A stretch of 64,000 nucleotides of DNA from Methylobacterium planeticum. Lineage in GTDB: Bacteria > Pseudomonadota > Alphaproteobacteria > Rhizobiales > Beijerinckiaceae. The position numbers were made by a program, and so were the translations under genes. The notes under the pieces were generated by a model. The model worked only from the letters and a program-made list of their open reading frames with translations. It was not told where the DNA came from and ran no database searches. The stretch is taken from NCBI RefSeq assembly GCF_008806345.1, contig NZ_VZZJ01000013.1, forward strand, positions 62,001-126,000. Reading direction: 5' to 3'. Numbering within the stretch: the first letter of the stretch is position 1; every line of letters starts with the position of its first letter. Below, piece after piece: positions 43,363-51,632 of this stretch.

Positions 43363-44196
43363 ATGGCCTTGGATCGTCAACCGGCTTCGCCCCTGGAGCC
43401 GAACGAGGCAACGGCAGTCGAGACCGCTCTCGGTGCCCTGATCGCAAGCGGCCATATCCGGTTGTCCGAGCGCAATCGTCGCTTCCTGTCCTTCGTCGTG
43501 GCCGAGACGCTGGCCGGCCGCGGCGGACGCATCAAGGCCTATGCGATCGGCGTCGACGTGTTCGGGCGCGGCAGGACCTTCGACCCGGATAGCGACCCCA
43601 TCGTCCGCATCGAGGCGACCAGGCTGCGGGCGGCCCTTGCCGCGTATTATGGCGGCTTCGGCGCGCGGGATGCGGTCAGGTTTGTCCTGCGACCGGGTTC
43701 CTACGTTCCCACCTTCGAGTTTCCGCGACCGCCATCAGGCTCGGAGGAGCCGCCGGTGGGTGAGAGCGCCGCGCCCGCGCCCTCCGGCAGGATCGGCTCG
43801 GTCGGGCCCGCCGGCGTGGCCGTCGTCGTCACGCACCGGACCGACCGGAGGGATCGATGTTCGATGGTGCGGGGCGAGTTGTACGTCGAGGCGATCGTGA
43901 AGGCCGTCGCCGGGCGCGAGATCAAGGTGTTCCTCACGCCACTCCCGGACCGCAACGGCTCCGTACAGGTCATCAGGGGATTGGTCGCGCGATCAGACGC
44001 GGTCTTTGCCCTCGATGTTGCCGTCCATGGCATTGCGGAGGGCCAGCGCTATTCGTGGTCGCTGTCCGACTTCCGCAGCGGCGAGGTCAAGGCCACGGAC
44101 ATCTGCGACCGATCCGATGAGAACCTGCCCATCGGCGCAAGGATCGACGCTCTCGCCGAGATCGTTGCGCAGAGGGTCGCGGCCGCTGCCGGCTGA
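43363..44196 (+). CDS. Unrecognised two-domain protein, candidate regulator of the block
   Basis: 277 residues from ATG 43363 (GAGGGG ribosome site). The N-terminal domain (about 30-125) reads ERNRRFLSFVVAETLAGRGG, IKAYAIGVDVFGRGRTFDPD, DPIVRIEATRLRAALAAYY; this segment is known from many alphaproteobacterial proteins, where it precedes TolB-like or TPR domains. The second half is a compact alpha/beta domain ending IGARIDALAEIVAQRVAAA, like the TolB N-terminal fold. There is no membrane segment. Operator-like palindromes flank the gene at 42924, 43275, 44231 and 44296, so it might be the transcription factor for them. Known domain functions do not prove this. Confidence 0.6.
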   Translation: MALDRQPASPLEPNEATAVETALGALIASGHIRLSERNRRFLSFVVAETLAGRGGRIKAYAIGVDVFGRGRTFDPDSDPIVRIEATRLRAALAAYYGGFGARDAVRFVLRPGSYVPTFEFPRPPSGSEEPPVGESAAPAPSGRIGSVGPAGVAVVVTHRTDRRDRCSMVRGELYVEAIVKAVAGREIKVFLTPLPDRNGSVQVIRGLVARSDAVFALDVAVHGIAEGQRYSWSLSDFRSGEVKATDICDRSDENLPIGARIDALAEIVAQRVAAAAG

Positions 44197-44230
44197 GATC
44201 GACTGCAACACTTTCGACGACGGCTCAAGC

Positions 44231-44245
44231 CCGTAACCGTAACGG
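44231..44245. promoter_or_regulatory. Operator-like repeat, copy 2 (CCGTAACCGTAACGG)
   Basis: A direct-repeat variant of the motif (CCGTAACCGTAACGG; complement CCGTTACGGTTACGG). It lies 294 bases before the DUF3302 start and 35 bases after the stop of the two-domain protein. Confidence 0.55.
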
Positions 44246-44295
44246 CCCCGGGCGTGGTGGTGCTTGGATTTCATGAGCCGCCGGCAGCTGGCGAG

Positions 44296-44310
44296 CTGTA
44301 ACGGTTACAG
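44296..44310. promoter_or_regulatory. Operator-like palindrome, copy 3 (perfect CTGTAACGGTTACAG)
   Basis: The only fully symmetric copy of the motif: CTGTAAC-G-GTTACAG. It lies 229 bases before the DUF3302 gene. Confidence 0.65.
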
Positions 44311-44524
44311 CCTCAGAGGACCGTCCGGCGCGTGCGATGGTCGATGAAGGACGGGCTCGGCGCGGCTTCGACGGAGTGTTGGCTCCTGCAAGGGGTTCCC
44401 GGCCAGGAGGGGTTCGGCGATGCGAGATCACGCTATCTCCCTAGTCCCGGCTGCCGCGATCTGCCTGGCTCCATTCAGCGGATACGCGCACACGGCCTTC
44501 AGGTGAGCTTTCGAAAGCGAAGCC

Positions 44525-44764
44525 ATGTCCTTCCTCGACATCTTCGCTTGGATCGTCCTGCTGGTCGTCGCCGCGACGCTCGTCGCGTGCGTCGTCGCGC
44601 TCGGGGTCATGCCCGGACGCATCGCCCGCCGGCGTGGCCACCCCTGGGCTGAGGCGGTGGCCATCGGGAGCTGGGCCACCCTGATCTGCGGCTTCGTGTT
44701 CTGGCCGCTCATCCTGACCTGGGCCTATGTCGACGCTCCGGCCCGGCGGGAGACGTCCCGATGA
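44525..44764 (+). CDS. DUF3302 inner-membrane protein, YiaW-like
   Basis: 79 residues from ATG 44525. Two membrane helices: IFAWIVLLVVAATLVACVVA (about 6-27) and ATLICGFVFWPLILTWAYVD (about 51-70), joined by RIARRRGHPWAEAVAIGSW, the DUF3302 signature. Its TGA overlaps the ATG of the HlyD gene (ATGA). The same pair, yiaW with yiaV, or yibI with yibH, exists in E. coli, where the HlyD partner is an unassigned membrane-fusion protein. The two probably form one complex. Confidence 0.88.
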   Translation: MSFLDIFAWIVLLVVAATLVACVVALGVMPGRIARRRGHPWAEAVAIGSWATLICGFVFWPLILTWAYVDAPARRETSR

Positions 44765-45696
44765 TCGTCGTCCTGCTGAACGCCTACATCGCCCTCCTGG
44801 TCCTGTTCGTCTGGCTCGGCTTCGTCCGCTGGAACCTGTTCTGGAAGCTGTCGCCGGCGATCGTCCTGATCATCCTGCTGGTGGGGCTGTTCATCCCGAT
44901 GCAGTGGGGCGCCCCGGCCGGGCCCGCGGCGGTGGTGCGCAACTCGGTCCAGATCGTGCCCTCGGTGGCCGGTGAGGTCGTGGAGGTGCCCGTCCTGGGC
45001 AACACGCCCGTCAAGGAAGGCGAGGTCCTGTTCCGCATCGACCCGACCACCTACCGGGCGCAGGTCGAGGCGATCGAGGCGCAGCTGACGTTCGCCGCAT
45101 TGCGTCTCGCCCAGATGTCGGAGTTGCAGGGCCGGGGAACGGGGCGGGCCTTCGACGTGGAGCAGCGCCAGGCCGAGGTCGATCAGCTGCGCGCGCAGCT
45201 CGACGGCGCGAAGTGGAACCTCGACAAGACCACCGTGCGTGCGCCCGCGGCCGGCTACGTGACCAATCTGGCCCTTCGCAAGGGCGCGCGCGTCACCGCC
45301 CAGGCGCCGGTGATGGCCTTCATCGATACCTCGGAGACCATTTTCGGAGCGGAGATCCCGCAGGTCTTCGCGCGCTACGTCGAGCCCGGGCAGGCCGTCG
45401 AGGCCACCTTCAAGGCATCCCCGGGCGCGGTCTATTCCGGCCGCGTCGAGGCGGTGCTGCAGGCCATCGCGACCGGGCAGACGCAGCCGGGCGGGTTCGC
45501 GGTCTCGCCGAGCGAGGTTCAGGCCGCGCCCTTCGTGGTGCGCTTCCGCCTGGACGACGAGACCCTGGCGCGCCGCCTGCCGGCCGGGAGTACCGGCACG
45601 GCCGCGATCTTCACCGAGCACGTGCAGGTGGCGCACGTGGTCCGGAAAATCGTCCTCCGGCAATCGGCCATCCTGAACTACGTCAACCCGTTCTGA
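44761..45696 (+). CDS. HlyD-family membrane-fusion protein, YiaV/YibH-like
   Basis: 311 residues. Two N-terminal membrane segments (about 4-22 and 30-47; LNAYIALLVLFVWLGFVRWN and LVGLFIPMQWG), then the periplasmic barrel-sandwich/lipoyl half (VVRNSVQIVPSVAGEVVEVP, GNTPVKEGEVLFRIDPTTYR), a coiled coil (about 105-145) and the second half (TTVRAPAAGYVTNLALRKGA ... AEIPQVFARYVEPGQAVEAT). It would link an inner-membrane partner to the envelope. No ABC, MFS or RND pump gene is next to it. It overlaps DUF3302 by 4 bases and is followed by the DUF1254 gene 29 bases on. Confidence 0.92.
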   Translation: MIVVLLNAYIALLVLFVWLGFVRWNLFWKLSPAIVLIILLVGLFIPMQWGAPAGPAAVVRNSVQIVPSVAGEVVEVPVLGNTPVKEGEVLFRIDPTTYRAQVEAIEAQLTFAALRLAQMSELQGRGTGRAFDVEQRQAEVDQLRAQLDGAKWNLDKTTVRAPAAGYVTNLALRKGARVTAQAPVMAFIDTSETIFGAEIPQVFARYVEPGQAVEATFKASPGAVYSGRVEAVLQAIATGQTQPGGFAVSPSEVQAAPFVVRFRLDDETLARRLPAGSTGTAAIFTEHVQVAHVVRKIVLRQSAILNYVNPF

Positions 45697-45725
45697 GCGC
45701 GGCTGTCACCGGGAAGGAGAGGGTC

Positions 45726-48662
45726 ATGACAAGAGCAACCCTTGCGGCGCTCGCGTTCCTGGTCACGCTGCTGCCGGTATCGGCCCAGGTCGCGTCTCCG
45801 GACGAGATCGTCCGCCGCACCACCGAGCGCCGCGCGGTCGAGGCCGTCATCTGGGGCATGCCGGTGGTCAACTACGACCTCATGCTGCAGCAGATGCTCA
45901 GCAAGACGTCCGGCAAGGTGAACCAGGTCATCTACTGGGGCCGACCGCTCGACTGGCGCAACCAGACCCTCACGCCCAATCCCGACACGCTCTACTTCAT
46001 GACGTTCCTCGACACGAGGGAGGTCGGACCCATCGTGATCGAGGTTCCGGCGGCGGGTCCCGATGGATCCCTCAACGCCAACTTCGTCAACCTGTGGCAG
46101 CAGCCACTGGAGGATGCCGGGCTGCTCGGGGTCGACAAGGGCGCGGGTCTCAAGCTCGTGGTGCTGCCGCCCGACCATGCGGGCAAGGTGCCGGACGGCT
46201 ACACCACGCTGCGGCCCCAGACCCATGGCAGCTACGCCCTGATCCGCTCGAACCTGGCGAGCCACGGCGACGCCGACGTCGCGAGATCCGTGGCCTACGG
46301 CAAGCGGATCAGGGTCTATCCGCTGAGCCAAGCCGCCAAGCCGCCGTCCACCGTCTTCACCGACGTCAAGGACGTCCTCTTCGACTCGACCATCCGTTAT
46401 GACGGGAGCTTCTTCGAGGGGCTCAATCGCATCGTCCAGGACGAGCCGTGGTTCGAACGCGACCGGGCGATGATCGACGCGCTCAAGTCGCTCGGCATCG
46501 AGAAGGGCAAGCCCTTCGCGCCCGCCCCCGAGACGAGGCAGGCGCTCGCCGCCGGGATCCAGGAGGCGGAGACGGTCCTCGCGGCGCGATACGATGCCGG
46601 CCTGCCACCCTACTTCCCGGGGACGCGCTGGACGTATCCCGCGCCCCTCGACCTCCTCCAGGCCGCCGCGGACAATTTCGCGGCGCCCGACAGCTACCCG
46701 GTCGATGCGCGCGGACTCGCCTACCACTATGCCTATATCGGCATCAAACGGCTCGGCGCGGGTCAGTTCTACCTGATCTCGATCAAGGACAAGGACGGCC
46801 AGGACTACGACGGCGGGACGACCTACCGCCTGACCGTCCCGCCGGACGCGCCCGTGGAGCAATACTGGTCGGTGACCGCCTACGACCGGCAGACCCATGC
46901 GCTCATCAGGAACGTCGACCGCGCGAGCCGGGCCTCGAATGCCGCCGAGATGCAGAAGAACGCCGACGGTTCGGTCGACATCGACTTCGGCCCGCGGCCC
47001 CTCGCCGGCCGGGAGGCGAACTGGATACCGACCGACCCGACCCGCAAGTTCGAGCTGATGTTCCGCCTCTACGCGCCAACGAAGGCCCTGTTCGAGAAGG
47101 CCTGGACGCTGCCCGATGTGGAGCGGGTGGCGACCGCGAAGCCTGCCAAGGCGCAACCGGACGTGGCCGCACCTGCCGGACCCGGATCGCAAGTTCCCTA
47201 TCCGGTGCGCGCCCTGACGCCGGCCCACGCCGACCTGGCCCGCTCGGCCGGCGTCCCGGCCCTGCTCGCCAACGAGGCATACGTCGAGGCGCTCGCCCGC
47301 GTCGTCTACTACTGGGGCTATCCCGCGGTCGACGGCTTCGGCCGCACCAACATGTGGGAGATCATGAAGGAGAAGCCCGGCGCCATGCTCGGGCTTCTCC
47401 CCGGCGCGCCGATGAACACGACGGGCTGCCTCGCGGACTACATCTCACCGTCGCAGCGCTGGGTCGTGACGCCGAACAACGACACGGTGTACGGGGCGGG
47501 ATTTGCCAACCTCGCGGTCGAGCCGGCCGTCATCCAGACGCCGGTCGGCGCGCCCCAGGGTCACTACTGGACCATCCAGATCGTCGACGTCTTCACGAAC
47601 GTGGTCCACCAGTTCGGCTCGGCATCGGCCACGCCGGGCGGCAAGTTCCTGCTGGTCGGTCCCGACTGGCAGGGCGCGACGCCGGACGGCTTCCTCGGCA
47701 TCCTGCGGATGCCGACCAACATCGCGGGCGTCCTCCCGCGCAGCTTCGCGGCGCGCTCGCCGGAGGCGAAGGTCAGGGCGGTCGCCGTTCTCGATCAGAT
47801 CGGGATGTATCCCCTGAGCAAGGATCAGCCCGGTCCACGCCGCTTCGACTGCCAGGCCGCGGCCCGCAATGCCGTCTACCCTCCGGGCGTGACGGCTCAG
47901 ATGATCGCGGCCGATCCGGATGCCAGCCGGCCCCAGTGGGTCAACCCGAAGACCTTCTGGGAGGATCTCGCCAGGATGCTCAATGCAAACCCGACCGTTG
48001 GTCCCTCGGACACGGCGATGGCGGACCAGGCACGCACCCTGATCGCCCTCCGCCGGTCCGACCCGCGCTACAAGGCCCTCCTCGACCGGGCGGCGCTGGC
48101 CTCCGACGCGGCCCTGCATGCGAGCAGCACCTACGTGCAGGTGGGCGTCGACGCGGGCAACGGCTGGCAGCGGCAGGAGGGTGCCGGCCGCTGGGGCACG
48201 GACTGGTTCAGCCGCGCCCAGGCGACCGTCATCTACATCTACGTCAACGACTACCGAGAGGCGACCTACTTCATCAGGGGCACCGACGCCAAGGGAACGC
48301 TCCTCGACGGCCGCCACACCTACACGATGACGTTCCCGAAGGATGCGCTGCCTCCGGTGGATCGATCGCGTGGCGGCTTCTGGTCGCTGACGATGTACGA
48401 CAAGGACAACTTCATGCTGCCGAACCCACCCAACGGCCGCACCAATATCGGGACCGTGGACCTCGACGCCAACGAACTGCGTTTTGCCGCTGATGGCTCG
48501 CTCACCCTCACCCTGTCACGCGAGCAGCCGGCCGGCGCGGACGAGCGGGCCAACTGGCTGCCGGCGCCGGAGGGTCAGTTCGCGCTGATCGTCCGGGCGT
48601 ACGTGCCGACGAGCGCGGTTCTCGCAGGCGTGTACCAGCTTCCGAACGTCGAGAGGCGATAA
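45726..48662 (+). CDS. Exported fused tandem DUF1254-DUF1214 protein
   Basis: 978 residues from ATG 45726 (GGAAGGAG upstream). Signal peptide 1-20 (ALAALAFLVTLLPVSAQ). Module 1 (about 30-475): DUF1254 AVEAVIWGMPVVNYDLMLQQ ... NPDTLYFMTFLDTREVGPIV, DUF1214 YWSVTAYDRQTHALIRNVDR and ANWIPTDPTRKFELMFRLYA. Module 2 (about 500-978): AYVEALARVVYYWGYPAVDG ... TPNNDTVYGAGFANLAVEPA and GGFWSLTMYDKDNFMLPNPP, ANWLPAPEGQFALIVRAYVP. DUF1254 proteins normally carry one module of about 450 residues, so this is a head-to-tail fusion of diverged copies. The biochemical role of the family is unknown. It is periplasmic and co-transcribed with the DUF3302-HlyD pair. Confidence 0.93.
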   Translation: MTRATLAALAFLVTLLPVSAQVASPDEIVRRTTERRAVEAVIWGMPVVNYDLMLQQMLSKTSGKVNQVIYWGRPLDWRNQTLTPNPDTLYFMTFLDTREVGPIVIEVPAAGPDGSLNANFVNLWQQPLEDAGLLGVDKGAGLKLVVLPPDHAGKVPDGYTTLRPQTHGSYALIRSNLASHGDADVARSVAYGKRIRVYPLSQAAKPPSTVFTDVKDVLFDSTIRYDGSFFEGLNRIVQDEPWFERDRAMIDALKSLGIEKGKPFAPAPETRQALAAGIQEAETVLAARYDAGLPPYFPGTRWTYPAPLDLLQAAADNFAAPDSYPVDARGLAYHYAYIGIKRLGAGQFYLISIKDKDGQDYDGGTTYRLTVPPDAPVEQYWSVTAYDRQTHALIRNVDRASRASNAAEMQKNADGSVDIDFGPRPLAGREANWIPTDPTRKFELMFRLYAPTKALFEKAWTLPDVERVATAKPAKAQPDVAAPAGPGSQVPYPVRALTPAHADLARSAGVPALLANEAYVEALARVVYYWGYPAVDGFGRTNMWEIMKEKPGAMLGLLPGAPMNTTGCLADYISPSQRWVVTPNNDTVYGAGFANLAVEPAVIQTPVGAPQGHYWTIQIVDVFTNVVHQFGSASATPGGKFLLVGPDWQGATPDGFLGILRMPTNIAGVLPRSFAARSPEAKVRAVAVLDQIGMYPLSKDQPGPRRFDCQAAARNAVYPPGVTAQMIAADPDASRPQWVNPKTFWEDLARMLNANPTVGPSDTAMADQARTLIALRRSDPRYKALLDRAALASDAALHASSTYVQVGVDAGNGWQRQEGAGRWGTDWFSRAQATVIYIYVNDYREATYFIRGTDAKGTLLDGRHTYTMTFPKDALPPVDRSRGGFWSLTMYDKDNFMLPNPPNGRTNIGTVDLDANELRFAADGSLTLTLSREQPAGADERANWLPAPEGQFALIVRAYVPTSAVLAGVYQLPNVERR

Positions 48663-48757
48663 ACCAGCCGCGCCGCCGATCCCATCGGCGATGAGGGGAC
48701 GCGACCCATGCGGGATGCTCCGCTCAGGATCCAAAGGCAGACGCGGAGGCCCTGCGC

Positions 48758-50056
48758 TCAGGAGTGCCCCGCCTTCGATCTCGGCCATGGCGGATTGAGC
48801 GGCGGCAGATCGACGCGTTGCGGATGATCCGACGGTCGCCTCACGGTGCGATGGACCTCGATGACGGCGTTCCGAAGCGCATGTCCCTGTTCTGCCGACC
48901 AGCCGCCGTCCGGCCCGAACAGGGCCCGCTCGAGCTGATCGATCAGCGGAGCGATGCGTCGGTCTGCGCGGATCCGCTGCCGGGTGTCGGCCGGCATCCG
49001 GCCAAGCCAGGTCGCCAGGGCCGCGTAGGTCGCTCCCGGGTCGCCACGCTGCGCCACCCGGCGCAGCTGCGACAGCGCTGCCGCCCCGGAGGCCGCGCGG
49101 TTCGTCCGCCAGGGGCGCCAGCGGGCGATCCTACGGCCTCGCAGGCGCCAGACGAGGACGCCGAGCAGGAGAGCTCCGAGGAGGGCCGATCCGGCGACCC
49201 AGGCCCGAGCCGTGGTTCGGCCTTGTCGCTGCCGCGCCTCGGACGATGCCGCGGCCACGGCTATCGTGACCCCCGGGAGCGTCTCCGAGCGCGCCTGCCG
49301 GGCGGCCAGATCCCACCAGGGCTGCACGATGGCCGGGAGAACGTACGCGTCCGGTCGCTCGAAGACGTAGGTCACCCTGTCGACCCGCTCGCCCGTGACG
49401 GCGCCGCGGTTGATCCGGTCCTCGGAGCGGGGCGCATCGGCATAGATCCGGACACCGTCCGGTGCCGAGAACGCGAGATCCGGCATGCCCATGGCGGGAA
49501 TGCCGGATGCCCCACGGCGCACCGTGCGGACGAGGGCGCCTCCGGGCGCGAGACGCGCCTGACCCGGATCCGGCTCCCAGATCTGCGACACCGTCACCGC
49601 GGTCGCCGCGATGACGGGGCCGGAGGCGTCGAGGCCCGGCGGGACCGTGGCGACGATGCGTTGCACCGCGCTTCTCGCCGATCCGGCCGGATCGCCGGCC
49701 GCATCGAGCAGCGTGATCTCGGCGGATGGGATCTCGATGGCGCCGCCGCGCCGGGGAAAGACCACGAACTCGAATTGCTGCCCGACATAGGGCTGCCCGT
49801 CGATCGCCTCGCGCAGGGTGAGCCCCTGCGTCTCGAAGCGGAGGATCTGCGCGCCCGGGGCGTCGCCGAGCCGAATGCGCGGCGGTCGCGGCATGCTGCC
49901 GGGGAAGAGCACGTCCACGTGCAGGCGGACGGGCTGGCCGACCACGCTTCCGCCGGGCGGATCGAGCGAGGTCCGCACCACCATCTCGGCGGCGGGCGCG
50001 GCCGAGAGGGTGGCCGCGAGAACGCACGGGGCAGCGAAGACGGCCGACCTTCTCAC
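48758..50056 (-). CDS. BatD-like membrane protein
   Basis: 432 residues from GTG 50056, which overlaps the TPR gene stop (GTGA). Signal peptide region (SAVFAAPCVLAATLSAAPAA). Mature periplasmic beta domains (PPGGSVVGQPVRLHVDVLFP, YVGQQFEFVVFPRRGGAIEI, RVTYVFERPDAYVLPAIVQP) are followed by one membrane helix (AWVAGSALLGALLLGVLVWR, about 285-305) and a cytosolic helical tail. This is the BatD/oxygen-tolerance layout of MoxR-vWA operons. It ends 95 bases from the stop of the convergent DUF1254 gene. As in Bat and Mxa systems it may assist maturation of periplasmic enzymes. Confidence 0.85.
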   Translation of the reverse strand: MRRSAVFAAPCVLAATLSAAPAAEMVVRTSLDPPGGSVVGQPVRLHVDVLFPGSMPRPPRIRLGDAPGAQILRFETQGLTLREAIDGQPYVGQQFEFVVFPRRGGAIEIPSAEITLLDAAGDPAGSARSAVQRIVATVPPGLDASGPVIAATAVTVSQIWEPDPGQARLAPGGALVRTVRRGASGIPAMGMPDLAFSAPDGVRIYADAPRSEDRINRGAVTGERVDRVTYVFERPDAYVLPAIVQPWWDLAARQARSETLPGVTIAVAAASSEARQRQGRTTARAWVAGSALLGALLLGVLVWRLRGRRIARWRPWRTNRAASGAAALSQLRRVAQRGDPGATYAALATWLGRMPADTRQRIRADRRIAPLIDQLERALFGPDGGWSAEQGHALRNAVIEVHRTVRRPSDHPQRVDLPPLNPPWPRSKAGHS

Positions 50057-50715
50057 GGCTTCGCCTCCGGACGCGTGCCGGTTGCGCCCGATTCCGCCTG
50101 CAACTGATAGGCGAACTTCACCCTCAGGAAGTCGGCGGGCCGCGTCTGCACCCGCTTCAGCCACATGGCCCGGACGGCCTCGTCGGACATCGGCTTCGCG
50201 TCGCCTTGGACGACGGTGTCGGTTCCCCCCTTCTTGCCCTTGTCGAAGACGATGGCGTCGGGGCTGCTCTCGGTGTCGCCGGTCTCTCCGCCCGCCTGCC
50301 GCACGCGCTCGGCCCGGACGCGCGCGATCCCGCGGTTCGTCTCGGCGTCGGCCCAGCCGGGGCGAAGCGCCAGAGCGCGGTCGTAGCGCTTCACCGCATC
50401 GTCGTATTTGCCGAGCATGACCAGCGCATTGCCTTGGTCGTAGGCGCCGTCCGCCGTATCGGTGCCGCCGAAGGCTTGCGCCGCGCCCTTGAAGTCGCCG
50501 GCCCGGAAGAGGGCCACCCCGCGCCAGAGCGGATCGCGGAATGCGGACGCGGCCTCTCCCGGATGCCCGCGCGCCATCTGGATGCGTCCGCGCTGGTCCG
50601 GCGTCAGGAACAGGTTCTGCCAGCCGACGCGGCCGGCGGCGGCCGCGAGCGCCAGGAGCAGGATCCCCGACACGACGGCATAGGGACGCGTCCGGAGGGC
50701 ACGCAAGAGGGTCAT
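50053..50715 (-). CDS. TPR protein of the MoxR/Bat operon (BatC/BatE-like)
   Basis: 220 residues from ATG 50715 (ATGA overlap with the vWA-like gene). One membrane segment (YAVVSGILLLALAAAAGRVG, about 12-30) then TPR repeats (GVALFRAGDFKGAAQAFGGT, QGNALVMLGKYDDAVKRYDR, ALRPGWADAETNRGIARVRA). A charged C-terminal region (DKGKKGGTDTVVQGDAKP) precedes the domain ending VKFAYQLQAESG. It is the periplasmic or membrane-facing adapter of Bat-type systems. ATG 50727 is an alternative start. Confidence 0.88.
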   Translation of the reverse strand: MTLLRALRTRPYAVVSGILLLALAAAAGRVGWQNLFLTPDQRGRIQMARGHPGEAASAFRDPLWRGVALFRAGDFKGAAQAFGGTDTADGAYDQGNALVMLGKYDDAVKRYDRALALRPGWADAETNRGIARVRAERVRQAGGETGDTESSPDAIVFDKGKKGGTDTVVQGDAKPMSDEAVRAMWLKRVQTRPADFLRVKFAYQLQAESGATGTRPEAKP

Positions 50716-51632
50716 GCCAGCACCCATCCGCGGCGGAACCACAGGAGCGTGAGAAGGGCAAGGACGGGTGTCAGCCAGTACCCCGCGTCCTTCCAGTGCC
50801 GCCCCTCTCCGGCGACGTCCTCGATCCGGCCGGCCCGGTCGAGACGCCCGGCGATCGCATCGACGTCGGCCTGACCGACGGTGGTGGCCACGAGGTCCGC
50901 GTGCAATGCCCGCTCCGCGTCCTCGAGCCGTCCTGGATCCTGGTCCGGCGGCAGCAGCGCAAGGATCGTCGCGGGGTGGGTGAGCTTGGCGCCGGCGAGG
51001 CGGCTCACCTGCTCGCCCGTCACGGTATCGGCCATCACCAGGATCGAACCGCCGCGCCGACGGCCCACGAGGATGACGTCGGCGAGCGTCACCGCTCCGG
51101 CGAGATCGTCGCCGTCCTTCGGCATGATCTCGGGCGAGAGGGCCTTGGCGAGATCCAGGACGACGGCGCCGTCGGGCGTCGGTGGCAGAACCAGATGGCT
51201 GGCGCCCGAATAGGCGATCAGGCCGGTGGCTGCGCCCTCGCGGAGGCTCACGAGGTCCGCCAGCTTCTGCCGTGCGCGGTCGAGCCGGCTCGGCGACAGG
51301 TCGGCGGTCGTCATCGACGGTGTGACCTTGAGGACGATCATGACCGGCGGCTCGGCATCCGCGAAGGGCGACGGTTCGAGCTCCCAGGCCGGCCCCGCGA
51401 CGGCGATCGTGGCGAGGATCCAGGCGAGGATGAGCAGCGCGTTCGGCCCAGCCCTGGACGATGGCTCCCGGCCGACGAGGAGATGCCGCAACAAGGCGGG
51501 GTCGATGACGCCGCGCCAGCGCTCGTCCGTCTCCGAGACCCGCTCTTCCAGGAACCAGAGCAGCAGCGCCGGCAGGAGAAGCAGGAGCCACCAGGGCCGT
51601 TCCACGTGCAGGGCGGACAATGCCTCGATCAT
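50712..51632 (-). CDS. vWA-like membrane protein with degenerate metal site
   Basis: 306 residues from ATG 51632. N-terminal segments ERPWWLLLLLPALLLWFLEE and LLILAWILATIAVAGPAWEL anchor a von Willebrand A domain that should start with DxSxS; here the strand reads VMIVLKVTPSMTTADLSPSR, so the first metal-binding Asp is Lys and the second motif residue is Thr. The rest of the fold is kept (LADLVSLREGAATGLIAYSG, GGSILVMADTVTGEQVSRLA), with a C-terminal membrane helix (LTPVLALLTLLWFRRGW). Such pseudo-vWA partners occur beside true ones in MoxR operons and may hold it in an open state. Overlaps both neighbours by 4 bases. Confidence 0.88.
   Translation of the reverse strand: MIEALSALHVERPWWLLLLLPALLLWFLEERVSETDERWRGVIDPALLRHLLVGREPSSRAGPNALLILAWILATIAVAGPAWELEPSPFADAEPPVMIVLKVTPSMTTADLSPSRLDRARQKLADLVSLREGAATGLIAYSGASHLVLPPTPDGAVVLDLAKALSPEIMPKDGDDLAGAVTLADVILVGRRRGGSILVMADTVTGEQVSRLAGAKLTHPATILALLPPDQDPGRLEDAERALHADLVATTVGQADVDAIAGRLDRAGRIEDVAGEGRHWKDAGYWLTPVLALLTLLWFRRGWVLA

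Larger units (their letters stand above)
44197..44524. other. Control region before the DUF3302-HlyD operon
   Basis: Contains two operator-like palindromes (44231-44245 and 44296-44310), whose centres are 65 bases apart. The rest is an untranslated leader of about 215 bases ending in GCTTTCGAAAGCGAAGCC. No gene is supported. Confidence 0.6.

Noticed and set aside
48676..48690. GCCGATCCCATCGGC as a terminator between the convergent operons
   Set aside because: The stem is only 6 bp and no T-run follows on either strand.
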